A stretch of DNA of 64,000 bases from Pedobacter deserti (GCF_024436415.1 NZ_JAFMZQ010000001.1:2914001-2978000), one strand, 5' to 3'. Counted from the first letter of the stretch, positions 24,977 to 34,430 are shown. Program-made: numbers and translations. Notes: generated by a model from the sequence alone, not told the origin.

Positions 24977-27100
24977 ATGAAATTGACCTTAAATAAATTA
25001 TTGCTTCTTGTATTCCTGCTTGTTTCGGGTTCGCCGGTTTTTTCCCAGTCTGCTAACGTCAATTTGAGTAAAGCTACCACAGAATTCAACGCGTTCAGAT
25101 ATGTATCGGCAATTAAGGAGCTTTCTTCCGTGCTAAAGGCCGACACTGGTAATGTGCGGGCGCAGGAAATGATCGCCTATAGCTACCGGATGATTAAAAA
25201 TTACCAGGAATCTTTGTTCTGGTACGAAAAGTTGAGCCGGCAAAAAAACCTGAAACCCGAATGGGCGCTTCACTATGCGGAAGCACTGGCTAATAATCAG
25301 CAATATGAACGTTCGGAAGGTTGGTACAGGAAATATTTCAGCATGATTCCGACCGACAAGCGCGCTGCTGCTTTTGCGAGTTCGAACCTGAACCAGCTTA
25401 ATAAGAATATTGGCAATTGGAAGCTTGGTTTTACTAACCTGAACTCCCAGGGTTCGGACTATTCTCCGGCCTTTTATAATGGCGGATTGATTTTCACGAG
25501 CAACAGGCAAACTAAGAAACTATCACGACGCATATTTCAATGGGACAATACGCCTTTCAGCAGTTTATATGTTGTCCCTACCCTTTCTGCCGTTAAGGTG
25601 GTAGATCCCGACAGTATTATGGCGATAGCCCAGAATAAGGACAACAGGCTTTACCGCTTCAACGATGATGATACTGCTCCGACAAGCAATGACACTAAAA
25701 CCCTTGGCCAGTATAATACTTCACTCGAGCGCGATACCCTGGGCCTGATCCTGGAGGAGGGGCTTAATCTTACACTGCTGAAGGGAGCCCTTAACTCGAA
25801 ATTTCACGATGGCTCGGCAGCGGCATTTCCTGACGGCTCCATTATTTTTACCCGGAACAATTACTATAAGGGCCGTACCCGAACTAGCAAAGAAGGTATA
25901 AACAAGCTAAAACTCTATACCGTTTCGGGCAAGAATCTGGGTAAGATTACGGAGTTCCCCTATAATGGCGATGAGTTTTCTACTGGTCACCCGACACTAA
26001 GTAAAGATGGAAATATTCTGATCTTCTCATCCGACCGTCCGGGTGGTTATGGTGGCTCTGACCTTTATTACTGCGTGCGTTCGGGCTATGGGCAGTGGAC
26101 GAGACCTGTGAACCTGGGTAAGAAGATCAATACGGAGGGAGACGAAATGTTCCCCTATTTTGATAAAGATAACACACTATATTTTGCATCGACGGGACAC
26201 GCTGGTCTGGGTGGCCTTGACATGTTCGAGGTCGCGTTGAAAGAAATGCGGCCATTGTCTGACCCCAAGAATATGGGAGCGCCGATCAATTCGTCTAAAG
26301 ACGACTTTGGTATGATCGTGAACGAAGACGGCAAAGGCGGCTTCCTGAGTTCCAACAGACGTGGAAACGATGACATTTATACCTTCAGAAAATCAACTTA
26401 TTCCATCGTGTTTCAAGGAACGATCAGGGATGGGCGGACCAGGCTTCCGCTTGCGGGAAGTCGGCTGCTGATGCACCATCTGGATGGTACAGACACGATA
26501 CGTGCAGGATCTAAAGGAGAATTTAAACGCGAGCTGCCTCGCGAAATGGATTATGAGGTGACGGCGCAAAAACTCGGATATATTAATCAGATCGGGTTTG
26601 TTTCATCCATTGGCATTACTCAGGACAGTGTGATCAACAGGGATATCTATCTGTTCAAGACCGAGAATATTCAACAGTATGTGCTTAACAACTGTGATTC
26701 TTTGAAAAGGGTATTTGCGGTTCAGAACATTTATTACGACCTGGATCGCTCCGACATTCGCCCTGATGCAAGACCTGCATTGGATGAACTGGTATCGCTT
26801 ATGAATAAATACCCGGAAATTACCATTATCGCCTCCAGTCACTGCGATAGCCGCGCATCAGAGGCCTACAACAGGAGCCTGTCTCTCAGAAGAGCAGAAT
26901 CTTCAAAGAGCTATTTGGTTTCAAGGGGAATTTCACCGTCAAGAATCAAGGTTGAATATTACGGAAAGACGCGTCTGGTGAACAGATGCTACGATGGTGT
27001 ACCTTGTTCTGAGGCAGATCAGCAGCTTAACAGGAGAACCGAATTCGACGTGATCCTGAACGGCGTCAACATCACCCGTCAGAACTGCAACGACAAATAA
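24977..27100 (+). CDS. PorE-like protein: TPR, PD40 propeller, CarboxypepD_reg and OmpA domains
   Basis: This 707-residue protein has a signal peptide (SGSPVFSQ). TPR-like helices span about 30-150. A WD40/PD40 beta-propeller region has LIFTSNRQT, DGSIIFTRNN, LIFSSDRPGGYGGSDLYY and DNTLYFASTGHAGLGGLDMF at about 170-470. A carboxypeptidase-regulatory-like domain near 480-560 is followed by a C-terminal OmpA peptidoglycan-binding domain (YYDLDRSDIRPDA, SSHCDSRASEAYNRSLSLRR). This is the domain order of PorE of the type IX system. It starts 3 bases after the PorP/SprF gene and probably anchors the complex to peptidoglycan. Confidence 0.88.
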   Translation: MKLTLNKLLLLVFLLVSGSPVFSQSANVNLSKATTEFNAFRYVSAIKELSSVLKADTGNVRAQEMIAYSYRMIKNYQESLFWYEKLSRQKNLKPEWALHYAEALANNQQYERSEGWYRKYFSMIPTDKRAAAFASSNLNQLNKNIGNWKLGFTNLNSQGSDYSPAFYNGGLIFTSNRQTKKLSRRIFQWDNTPFSSLYVVPTLSAVKVVDPDSIMAIAQNKDNRLYRFNDDDTAPTSNDTKTLGQYNTSLERDTLGLILEEGLNLTLLKGALNSKFHDGSAAAFPDGSIIFTRNNYYKGRTRTSKEGINKLKLYTVSGKNLGKITEFPYNGDEFSTGHPTLSKDGNILIFSSDRPGGYGGSDLYYCVRSGYGQWTRPVNLGKKINTEGDEMFPYFDKDNTLYFASTGHAGLGGLDMFEVALKEMRPLSDPKNMGAPINSSKDDFGMIVNEDGKGGFLSSNRRGNDDIYTFRKSTYSIVFQGTIRDGRTRLPLAGSRLLMHHLDGTDTIRAGSKGEFKRELPREMDYEVTAQKLGYINQIGFVSSIGITQDSVINRDIYLFKTENIQQYVLNNCDSLKRVFAVQNIYYDLDRSDIRPDARPALDELVSLMNKYPEITIIASSHCDSRASEAYNRSLSLRRAESSKSYLVSRGISPSRIKVEYYGKTRLVNRCYDGVPCSEADQQLNRRTEFDVILNGVNITRQNCNDK

Positions 27101-27110
27101 CTTAATAGCT

Positions 27111-28193
27111 TTAAACCTTTTCCTTCTGCACTGCAGCGGGAAGGGTTTTTAGCAGGATCTTAAGATCTAACCAGAAGGAATGGTTCTGAGAATAAAAGTT
27201 ATCTAACTTCTTACGTTCCCGCTCTGACATATCAGCCTTACCTCTCCTGCTTACCTGCCATAAACCGGTTAGTCCGGCCGGTCCAAGGAACCGCATCGTC
27301 CATTCATTGGAAGTTAACATTTCTGCTTCGTATAGTGGCAAGGGTCTGTTTCCCACCAGCGACATGTCTCCGATAAGCACGTTGAAAAGCTGGGGCAGTT
27401 CATCAATACTGTATGTACGGATAAAACTGCCGAATCGTGTGATGCGCGGATCGTTCTTAAGTTTAACAAATGTGGTATTTCCGGTCTCCGACTTGTCATA
27501 CTGGTTGAGGTTTTCCGAGAGCTGCTTCAATTCATCGCTGGCACCCTGGCGCATAGACCGGAATTTATAGAAGTCAAAAACTTTATATCCGGTACCCACG
27601 CGTTTACTCTTAAATATAACCGGTCCTCTGGATTCCAGGGCAACAATAACTCCGACAAGAAGCAACAAGGGTGACAGAATAAGCAGGGCCAAACCAGAAG
27701 CAACAATATCAAAGAGACGTTTCTGGAAAGGCATCTTATAAGTGTAATCTATATTGGAGAGGTCAGACAGCTGAGGTTTGATCAGCTTAAACTTAACCAG
27801 GAAAAATATGCGTTCACACAGATCTTTTACCGGAATAGGCGCGTAATAGAGATCGTTCACGCGAAGTTGCATCGCCTGAGCACGTAGTGCTTTGTCGGGT
27901 TTATTCGCAAGTAGTATGATGACGAGTCCGCGCAGAAGTAAATTTTCCTTAAGCTTGCCAACGTAATTAAAGCATGCAGCCGGATCAGCAACTTCCAGTA
28001 ATATCACATCGGGAAGGGAATAAAGAGACTGGTCTTTCAAATAATTATCGACCCCCTCAATATTTGCCTCCAGATGCACATCGAAAGAAGCCTGCAACTG
28101 CGGCAACAATTCTCCGGCAAATGACGGAGCTGAGAGTAACAGTTTGATAGATTTATTAGCTGCCGATGATAAATTAGCTTCTGTTTGAATCAT
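27111..28193 (-). CDS. Sugar transferase (polyprenyl-phosphate glycosyl-1-phosphate transferase) with N-terminal pseudo-receiver domain
   Basis: The protein is about 360 residues. Residues about 15-130 follow the receiver fold pattern but lack its active site: the acidic pair after strand 1 is replaced (LLLSAPSF), the strand-3 Asp is Glu (DVILLEVAD), and the strand-5 Lys is Ile (YYAPIPV). A linker then leads to the bacterial sugar transferase domain with KRLFDIVASGLALLI, VGTGYKVFDFYKFRSM, DELPQLFNVLIGDMSLVGNRP and GLWQVSRRG. It should load the first sugar phosphate onto undecaprenyl phosphate. The ATG at 28193 overlaps the preceding receiver gene by 20 bases; a TTG at 28202 is possible. Confidence 0.87.
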   Translation of the reverse strand: MIQTEANLSSAANKSIKLLLSAPSFAGELLPQLQASFDVHLEANIEGVDNYLKDQSLYSLPDVILLEVADPAACFNYVGKLKENLLLRGLVIILLANKPDKALRAQAMQLRVNDLYYAPIPVKDLCERIFFLVKFKLIKPQLSDLSNIDYTYKMPFQKRLFDIVASGLALLILSPLLLLVGVIVALESRGPVIFKSKRVGTGYKVFDFYKFRSMRQGASDELKQLSENLNQYDKSETGNTTFVKLKNDPRITRFGSFIRTYSIDELPQLFNVLIGDMSLVGNRPLPLYEAEMLTSNEWTMRFLGPAGLTGLWQVSRRGKADMSERERKKLDNFYSQNHSFWLDLKILLKTLPAAVQKEKV

Positions 28194-28563
28194 ATTTTGC
28201 AAAAACGTTTGAAATAGCCTCCTTTAATTGTGCCGGGTTAAAGGGCTTCTGGATAAAGTCGTCAAGCGTAAAAGGCATCTGCGACACTCTCTCAGGAAGA
28301 TTGCTGGCGCCTGATAGAATAATCACCGGTGTATCTCGGTAATAGCCGCTTATTTTCAAATTATAAATGAAAGAGCTGCCGTCAAAATAAGGCATTTCCA
28401 GGTCAGAAATAACAAGCTCCGGGGAATTCCCTTCTTCCAGCCAGCTGATAGCTTCTACCCCACTTGTCTTGATGATCAGGTCGTACTGGCTTGAAAGAAC
28501 AAAGTTTAACAACTTAAGGATGCTGACTTCGTCATCAACTATCAATATCTGCCTTTTAGCCAT
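28174..28563 (-). CDS. Single-domain response regulator (CheY-like receiver)
   Basis: This 129-residue protein is a complete receiver domain with no output domain. It has the acidic pair in ILIVDDEVS, the phospho-acceptor Asp in VISDLEMPYFDG, the switch Ser in VIILSGAS and the conserved Lys in FIQKPFNP. Its 3' end overlaps the start of the sugar transferase gene, so the two are translationally coupled. The intact receiver may therefore control the neighbouring transferase, whose own receiver-like domain is degenerate. No sensor kinase is seen nearby. Confidence 0.88.
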   Translation of the reverse strand: MAKRQILIVDDEVSILKLLNFVLSSQYDLIIKTSGVEAISWLEEGNSPELVISDLEMPYFDGSSFIYNLKISGYYRDTPVIILSGASNLPERVSQMPFTLDDFIQKPFNPAQLKEAISNVFAKYDSNRS

Positions 28564-28674
28564 GCCTGTTGTAAAAGAAATTTTAGAATATTTTGTAAAA
28601 CGAACATACGAATTATTTCATAATAAATTATGGAAATACCTGCATAATTATTCTGTGAGGCGCGTTTTTAAAAT

Positions 28675-28713
28675 AAAAAGGTCGCCAGCTGTTTAAGTTG
28701 TGGCGACCTTTTT
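28675..28713 (-). terminator. Intrinsic terminator of the Gly-zipper lipoprotein gene
   Basis: AAAAAGGTCGCCA (28675-28687) pairs perfectly over 13 bases with TGGCGACCTTTTT (28701-28713) around a 13-base loop. On the minus strand the stem ends in a T run 30 bases after the lipoprotein stop. The symmetrical A/T flanks would let it work in both directions. Confidence 0.88.
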
Positions 28714-28742
28714 ATATTCTGCCTATGCGCAAATTGAACAGC

Positions 28743-29225
28743 CTAGTTTTTAGGTTGCACCCTACCGTTTTTCTTGTCGCGGTCACGACCGATCAAATAA
28801 CCGGTTCCGGCACCTACCAAACCCCCTATGATGGCTCCACGTCCATCTTTTTTATCGAGGAGCACGCCACCAAGTGCTCCGGCCCCGGCTCCTATTACAG
28901 TCCCTTTAGCTGCAGAACTCCATCCTTTTTTCTGTTGCGCAGCAGGTTCACTGTAAGTCCTTGGAGCTGGCGCAGGGTCGTTACGCTCTGACAAGAGCAG
29001 TGTACGTTTTTCCTGGGCTTCGCGAGCCTGAGTTTCCTGTCTTACCCTGGCTGCTACGCGCTCATCTTCTATTCGCTGAGCTTCGGCACGTTTAAAACTA
29101 TCGAGTTTCAAACTGTCCCTTACTGCTGCCATTGCCTGTTGTTTCATTTTGGCCTCATCCTTTGCATTATACGTACATGCCGAGAGACCCGTTGCTATTG
29201 CTAAAATTAAAATTACGTTTTTCAT
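28743..29225 (-). CDS. Glycine-zipper lipoprotein (YMGG-like)
   Basis: This 160-residue protein has a lipobox (ILAIATGLSAC, Cys17). A charged helical region follows (residues about 20-80, rich in Arg, Glu, Gln; probably coiled coil), then a short Pro-rich linker. The C-terminal glycine zipper reads GTVIGAGAGALGGVLLD then GAIIGGLVGAGTGYLIGRD. Such zippers form paired helices in or on membranes in small envelope proteins. The role is probably outer-membrane or envelope structure; no specific function is known. A single-gene unit with its own terminator. Confidence 0.82.
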   Translation of the reverse strand: MKNVILILAIATGLSACTYNAKDEAKMKQQAMAAVRDSLKLDSFKRAEAQRIEDERVAARVRQETQAREAQEKRTLLLSERNDPAPAPRTYSEPAAQQKKGWSSAAKGTVIGAGAGALGGVLLDKKDGRGAIIGGLVGAGTGYLIGRDRDKKNGRVQPKN

Positions 29226-29288
29226 GGCTTCTAATGTTTAATGTAGTTAGTGTTAAGTACGGTATAGAAAAAATGATGCCAATTCCAG

Positions 29289-29501
29289 CTATTTGTCTTC
29301 AAGCGGCGAGTTTCCGATCAGTCCGTCGCCTTCAAAATCGTCTCCGGGTGTGCGTTTACCCCCATTTTCGTTACCAGTATCATTATCTGTGTTTAATTCC
29401 GGAAAAAGCGTTTGTCCGTTCGACGAATGATCTGAATCCAGACCCATTGTGGCTTCTTCCTGGGTCTCTGTTTCGAGCAGTTTCTTTTTTGTCTTGTCCA
29501 T
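29289..29501 (-). CDS. Small acidic hypothetical protein
   Basis: This 70-residue protein begins MDKTKKKLLETETQEEATMG and continues into an Asp/Asn/Gly-rich, apparently unstructured tail ending GNSPLEDK. The ATG at 29501 is preferred to one three codons earlier (29510). It does not match a family I recognise. Support is the composition, which is biased but protein-like, and its place between two clear genes in an otherwise unexplained 360-base gap. A chance frame cannot be excluded. Confidence 0.45.
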   Translation of the reverse strand: MDKTKKKLLETETQEEATMGLDSDHSSNGQTLFPELNTDNDTGNENGGKRTPGDDFEGDGLIGNSPLEDK

Positions 29502-29585
29502 AATGCGCATATTTGTTACTTGTCACATTCACAACAAACACAGGGGATTTAGGTTTCCATACATCAAAAATCCGCTGCAGAACCG

Positions 29586-30407
29586 ATGAAAAAAAACTCG
29601 ATTAGTATACTGGGAAGCGGCTGGTACGGCACCGCACTGGGCAAAAGTCTGGCCGATGAGGGTTGGCTGGTGAACGGGTCTACGACCAGGCCGGATAAGA
29701 TGGAACATCTTAAAAGCCTCGGTATAAATCCTTTTCTACTAAGTTTCGAACCGTCATCGTCGGCGTTCGACCCAGCATTTTTTGATAGCAGTATTCTTGT
29801 GATATGCATTCCGCCCGGACGCGCCACGGGCAATCAGGATACTTATCTTCCTAAAATCAGAAACATATTAAAAGCAGCATCCTTCGGGTCGGTAACGCGT
29901 ATAATACTGATCAGTTCAACATCCGTTTATGGCGATTTGAATACCAGTCTTAACGAAGATAATCCGCCTTCGCCCGTTACGGCTTCCGGGAAAGCACTTC
30001 TTGATGCGGAAACGGTGGTCATGCAGGTCCCGACTACACAAACCACCATTATTCGTTTCGGCGGATTAGTTGGTCCAGGCCGCGATCCGGGGCGCTTCTT
30101 TTCCGGGAAAACAAGCATAAATAACGGCCTCGCGCCGGTGAATCTGATCCACCTTGACGATTGCGTAGGGATTACCAGGGCAGTTATCGAGCAGGAGGTA
30201 TGGGATCTTCGCCTGAACGCCGTAGCACCTCATCACCCTACCAGAGCTGACTTCTATACGTTGGCCGCACGGAAGTCAGGCTTGCCAGCGCCTCGGTTCA
30301 TAGCGGAACTGTGCGATTGGAAAATAGTGACCAGCAAGCACATACCCGATAAACTGAATTATAGCTTCAAAATCTCTGACTGGAACAACTGGCTAATACA
30401 GGATTAA
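29586..30407 (+). CDS. SDR-like NAD(P)-binding protein (YeeZ-type)
   Basis: This 273-residue protein has an N-terminal dinucleotide-binding Gly motif, ISILGSGWYGTALGKSLAD. VTRIILISSTSVYGD in the middle is the epimerase-like Ser and Tyr region, and VNLIHLDDCVG follows. The pattern matches atypical extended SDR proteins such as YeeZ, whose substrate is unknown. The canonical YxxxK pair is not clearly present, so catalysis is uncertain. It lies 34 bases upstream of the beta-CASP nuclease gene and may be co-transcribed with it. Confidence 0.8.
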   Translation: MKKNSISILGSGWYGTALGKSLADEGWLVNGSTTRPDKMEHLKSLGINPFLLSFEPSSSAFDPAFFDSSILVICIPPGRATGNQDTYLPKIRNILKAASFGSVTRIILISSTSVYGDLNTSLNEDNPPSPVTASGKALLDAETVVMQVPTTQTTIIRFGGLVGPGRDPGRFFSGKTSINNGLAPVNLIHLDDCVGITRAVIEQEVWDLRLNAVAPHHPTRADFYTLAARKSGLPAPRFIAELCDWKIVTSKHIPDKLNYSFKISDWNNWLIQD

Positions 30408-30441
30408 TTCCTAACTTGGGCGACTTTACGGGATTTTGAGC

Positions 30442-31827
30442 ATGAAATTGACCATTTGGGGAGCTGCGCAACAGGTCACCGGCAGTATGCATTTACTGCA
30501 GACTGATAATTATACTATACTGATTGACTGTGGCCTCGATTATGAAAAGGGCACTTTACAGGAGGAGAATATTTATTTTCCTTTTGACCCGGCTTCGGTT
30601 GATGTCGTAATCCTTACTCATGCCCATATAGATCATTCTGGCAACTTGCCCACTCTGGTCAGGATGGGTTTCGAAGGACAGATTTTAGCCACGTCCCCTA
30701 CTGCCGACCTGACTGAGCTGTTACTTCTTGATTCAGTAAACGTCTTTCTCGGCAAGCAAAACAAGGCGAGCCGCGGCCGCAAAAGGAATTCCGGTCCGCC
30801 GCCCTTATATCTCCAGAAGCATGTGAACGACACCATGGAACGCTTCGTTACCATAGGATTTAATAGAGAGTTTAAACTCACGGACAGCGTATCGGTAACG
30901 TTTATACCTGTCGGACACCTTCTTGGTGCCGCCGCGGTTGTACTCTGCATAAAGGAAAATGGACAGGAGAAGAAGATTGCCTTTACAGGCGATATTGGGC
31001 GTAAGAACTACCCGGTTCTGGTAGATCCGGAGCCAATACCACAGGTGGATTATCTTGTTTGCGAGTCTACCTACGGCGGCAGGTTCCATAGCACCGACGC
31101 TACGCTTCAGGATACGCTGATCGATACGATCAAGGAGGCCTGTATCAAATTCCCCGGCCGGCTTATCATTCCCGCGTTTAGTATAGGACGAACACAGGCC
31201 TTGGTCTACTCGTTAAACAAGATCTTTAGTCAGGGGTTACTTCCGCCGGTGAAAGTTTTCGTAGATAGCCCCCTGGCTAATCATGCCACCGAGGTTTACC
31301 GAAAATACCCGCATTTGCTGAACGCGGAGTCCCGCGATTTCTATAAGAGACAGGGCGACGAGTTTGAGTTCACGGAACTCACTTATATCCATACGCTCAA
31401 AGAGAGCACTGCCATCTCCAACTATCATGAGCCTTGCATTATTATCTCGTCGGCAGGCATGCTTGAAGGGGGGCGGATACAGGATCACTTGTACTATAAT
31501 ATACAAAACTATTATTGCACGATACTTTTTATAGGTTATTGCGCTAAGGGAACGCTTGGCGACAGGCTCTTGCGTGGAGACCCGATCGTAAGATTGAGAA
31601 ATCGTGATCTGATGGTGTATGCCACCATTAAAAAGACAGATCTTTTGAGCGGACACGGAGATCATAAAGATCTGGTGAATACGGTAACTCAGCAAAATCC
31701 TGCGCGCTTGAAGGCTGTGTTTTTGGTGCACGGAGATCGACCCGGCATGCAGGCACTTATGACCAGTCTTAACGATCTTGGCTACCATGTTAACTTACCT
31801 GAAAAAGGTCAGACCTTTGAGTTATAA
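30442..31827 (+). CDS. Beta-CASP metallo-beta-lactamase fold ribonuclease-like protein
   Basis: This 461-residue protein has the metal motif LTHAHIDHSGNLP, a further TGDIGRKNYPVL Asp, the beta-CASP segments IIPAFSIGRTQALVY and IIISSAGMLEGGRIQDHL, and a C-terminal LLSGHGDHKDL. This is the CPSF73/RNase J-like architecture with an RNA-specificity domain, so the protein is probably an RNA-processing hydrolase. The ATG at 30442 is preferred to a TTG two codons upstream; GGGATT precedes it as a weak ribosome-binding site. Confidence 0.88.
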   Translation: MKLTIWGAAQQVTGSMHLLQTDNYTILIDCGLDYEKGTLQEENIYFPFDPASVDVVILTHAHIDHSGNLPTLVRMGFEGQILATSPTADLTELLLLDSVNVFLGKQNKASRGRKRNSGPPPLYLQKHVNDTMERFVTIGFNREFKLTDSVSVTFIPVGHLLGAAAVVLCIKENGQEKKIAFTGDIGRKNYPVLVDPEPIPQVDYLVCESTYGGRFHSTDATLQDTLIDTIKEACIKFPGRLIIPAFSIGRTQALVYSLNKIFSQGLLPPVKVFVDSPLANHATEVYRKYPHLLNAESRDFYKRQGDEFEFTELTYIHTLKESTAISNYHEPCIIISSAGMLEGGRIQDHLYYNIQNYYCTILFIGYCAKGTLGDRLLRGDPIVRLRNRDLMVYATIKKTDLLSGHGDHKDLVNTVTQQNPARLKAVFLVHGDRPGMQALMTSLNDLGYHVNLPEKGQTFEL

Positions 31828-32050
31828 ATTTGTTCCGACCAGGAGCAAATGTAGCTTTTTCTATACAGTTTACAGGTTAGATTGCAGATCCCTACCTTCT
31901 CACAAAAGACTTTGAGGTCTTGTGTATTCGGCTGACTATTAACCTATTTTAAGTCAAAGTACACACAACTCATCCAAATTTGGCAGGGTTATTTCTCCGG
32001 TTGAGATGTTCACGGCTATGTGAATGAAAATATATCTAACTAATTGAAAA

Positions 32051-33367
32051 ATGAAATCACAAATTACAAAAGCCATGATGGTTGCCGCCCTAATGGGTGC
32101 TACATCACAAGTATTCGCTCAGGAAGAAGACTCACAAACAGGGGACAGATTTGGTAAAAAGTATTTCCGTACCTGGTCCATAGGATTGCATGGGGGTATG
32201 CTTACCCATTACACACCGTTTAATAACCGCAGTAATGGCGACTTTTCTACGCCTTACGAAGAATGGGGATACGGCGGTTATATCAAAAAACAGATCGTCC
32301 CTGGCTTTGGCTTGCAGGCGGATTTCCTGGCCGGTAAAGTTCGCGGCGCAAGAATGAACGCATTTACAGGTGAGCGTGAAACATTTACATCTCGCATCGA
32401 GTGGTCGGCCGCGTTAAGTGGTAACTTTACCATCGCCAATCTTAGTTTAAATCAGAAGCGTAACATATTGTCGCCTTACCTAACTGCTGGTGCGGGCTAT
32501 ATGTCGTCGCAGGCACGGACAAACGCGACCGGGACTGGAGCCGGCAGTACTGGATATGAGCAAAACTGGTTTGTTCCGATTGGTGCAGGTTTCAAAATTG
32601 GCGTCTCTAAAGGGGTAAACATCGATCTTGGATATCAGGTGAACTTTGTTAAGGACAACAATTTTGACGGCGTAGCGAGCGGTGCCAACGACAGGTTCTC
32701 TTATGCCCACGCCGGTATCGAGATTGCACTTGGCCGCAAAGGAACCTCTCAGTTGCAGAACTATAGCGCTATTGCTGCTATCCGTGAAGAAAGCGCAGCC
32801 GAAAGCGCTGAGCTAAGGAGAGCACTTTCTTCGGCCGAAGAGAATGCCCGCAGAGATAAGGAAGAGTTGATGAAGCAACTGGCCGATGACGATGGTGACG
32901 GTGTAGCTAATAAATATGACAAGTGTCCGGGTACACCTGCTAACACCGTGGTAGATGGCGCAGGTTGTCCGCTAAAAGCTCCTTCACAAATCATCAGGGA
33001 AAAAGTTGTGGTTACAGAGGCCGACCGTAGGGTTGTTGACGAAGCGATCAAAAACCTTGAGTTTGATTTAGGTAAGGCAACAATACGTTCTACGTCGTAC
33101 CCAACGCTTAACAAGGTGGCTGAATTGCTTGTACAAAAAGACTTTAGCTTGAAGCTGGCCGGACATACAGACAATACCGGTTCAATGGCTTTGAATATGC
33201 GTTTGTCGAAAGACCGTGCGGAATCCGTAAAAGCATATCTGGTATCTCAGGGAGCAAATGCTTCAAGAATTGAGGCTACAGGTTACGGACCTAACCAACC
33301 CATTGCGTCTAACAAAACTGCTGATGGACGTCAGAAAAACAGAAGGGTGGAATTCACCTTGTACTAA
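32051..33367 (+). CDS. OmpA family outer membrane protein
   Basis: This 438-residue protein has a signal peptide (MGATSQVFAQ) and an N-terminal 8-strand-type barrel (residues about 35-235). A charged helical linker (EESAAESAELRRALSSAEEN) leads to a thrombospondin type 3-like calcium segment (DDDGDGVANKYDKCPGTP). The OmpA C-terminal peptidoglycan-binding domain has LAGHTDNTGSMALNMRLSKD and ends RVEFTLY. It should tie the outer membrane to the cell wall. It is a monocistronic gene with a 220-base upstream gap in which no clear promoter motif was found, and a perfect terminator after it. Confidence 0.92.
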   Translation: MKSQITKAMMVAALMGATSQVFAQEEDSQTGDRFGKKYFRTWSIGLHGGMLTHYTPFNNRSNGDFSTPYEEWGYGGYIKKQIVPGFGLQADFLAGKVRGARMNAFTGERETFTSRIEWSAALSGNFTIANLSLNQKRNILSPYLTAGAGYMSSQARTNATGTGAGSTGYEQNWFVPIGAGFKIGVSKGVNIDLGYQVNFVKDNNFDGVASGANDRFSYAHAGIEIALGRKGTSQLQNYSAIAAIREESAAESAELRRALSSAEENARRDKEELMKQLADDDGDGVANKYDKCPGTPANTVVDGAGCPLKAPSQIIREKVVVTEADRRVVDEAIKNLEFDLGKATIRSTSYPTLNKVAELLVQKDFSLKLAGHTDNTGSMALNMRLSKDRAESVKAYLVSQGANASRIEATGYGPNQPIASNKTADGRQKNRRVEFTLY

Positions 33368-33390
33368 TTGCTGAACCAAACGGAACAGTA

Positions 33391-33429
33391 TGATAACGGC
33401 CGGCATTATTTGTCGGCCGTTATCATTTT
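33391..33429. terminator. Bidirectional terminator between ompA-like and terC-like genes
   Basis: TGATAACGGCCG (33391-33402) pairs perfectly with CGGCCGTTATCA (33414-33425) around an 11-base loop, followed by TTTTA. It serves the converging genes on both sides. Confidence 0.9.
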
Positions 33430-33437
33430 AGATCAGT

Positions 33438-34430
33438 CTAGATGTTATTAGGATCGGCCTTACGCGCCACAATCAGCGAAGCTATAACAGAAATGAACAG
33501 TACGCCTCCGACAATAGATAATGATAAGGGTGACGAAATATGGTACAAGGGCGAAATCACCATTTTTACACCGATGAAGGCCAGAATTACAGCCAGGCCA
33601 TATTTAAGCAGGCTAAACATGTACATAAAGTTAGCCAACAGGAAATAAAGAGCCCTAAGCCCCAATATCGCAAATATGTTGGAAGTGTACAGGATGAATG
33701 GATCATCTGGTGCAATGGCGAAAATAGCAGGAATGGAATCGACCGCAAAAAGCACATCGGTAAATTCGATCACAGCTACCACGACCAGGAGCGGCGTGGC
33801 CATCTTAACGCCGTTTTCCACGGTGAAGAACTTCTCGCCATCAAAGTCTTTACTCACTTTAAATAACCGGTAAATCAACTGTGCACCGGCACTTTTATTA
33901 AAGTCTTTTTCGGCATCATCATCGTCATTCGTAAAGCCCGATTTAATACCTGCGTAGATCAGGAATAAGCCGAAGATAAATAACACTGCATTGATACGCA
34001 GGTTATGACCAAAAAGGTTCATCTCAGGAAGGTATGTTAAATTGATAAGCTCAACCCCGGCAAAAATGAAGATCGCTCTGGAGATAAGTGCACCTATAAT
34101 TCCCCAAAACAGTACCTTGTGATGCAACATCTTAGGTACTTTAAAGTAGCCGAATACCAGGATAAACACGAAAAGGTTATCGACAGACAGCGCCTTCTCT
34201 ATCCAATAGGCCGACTGGAACTGAGTAAATTTCTCAAAGCCGGAAACATAATAAATGACACCGCTAAATATCATGGCGAGCGATATCCATACAACAGACC
34301 ACACGGCAGCTTCTTTATTTGAAACCGCATGAGCTTTTTTGTTAAACACACCGAGGTCCAGCAGTAACATCCCTACCACTACTACGCCGAATCCAGTAAT
34401 TACTCCGGGATGATTGATCAGATTATCCAT
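33438..34430 (-). CDS. TerC/Alx family integral membrane protein
   Basis: This 330-residue protein has about nine membrane segments and family motifs EKALSVDNLFVFILVF, FWGIIGALISRAIFIFAG and FAVDSIPAIFAI. TerC/Alx proteins are linked to manganese export and metal-ion or tellurite resistance. No yybP-ykoY-type manganese riboswitch is visible: the 68 bases between its start and the SulP stop are AT-rich and unstructured. Substrate is inferred from family only. Confidence 0.92.
   Translation of the reverse strand: MDNLINHPGVITGFGVVVVGMLLLDLGVFNKKAHAVSNKEAAVWSVVWISLAMIFSGVIYYVSGFEKFTQFQSAYWIEKALSVDNLFVFILVFGYFKVPKMLHHKVLFWGIIGALISRAIFIFAGVELINLTYLPEMNLFGHNLRINAVLFIFGLFLIYAGIKSGFTNDDDDAEKDFNKSAGAQLIYRLFKVSKDFDGEKFFTVENGVKMATPLLVVVAVIEFTDVLFAVDSIPAIFAIAPDDPFILYTSNIFAILGLRALYFLLANFMYMFSLLKYGLAVILAFIGVKMVISPLYHISSPLSLSIVGGVLFISVIASLIVARKADPNNI

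Noticed and set aside
31237..31788. 183-codon minus-strand frame opposite the beta-CASP gene
   Set aside because: Antisense shadow of a well-conserved enzyme.
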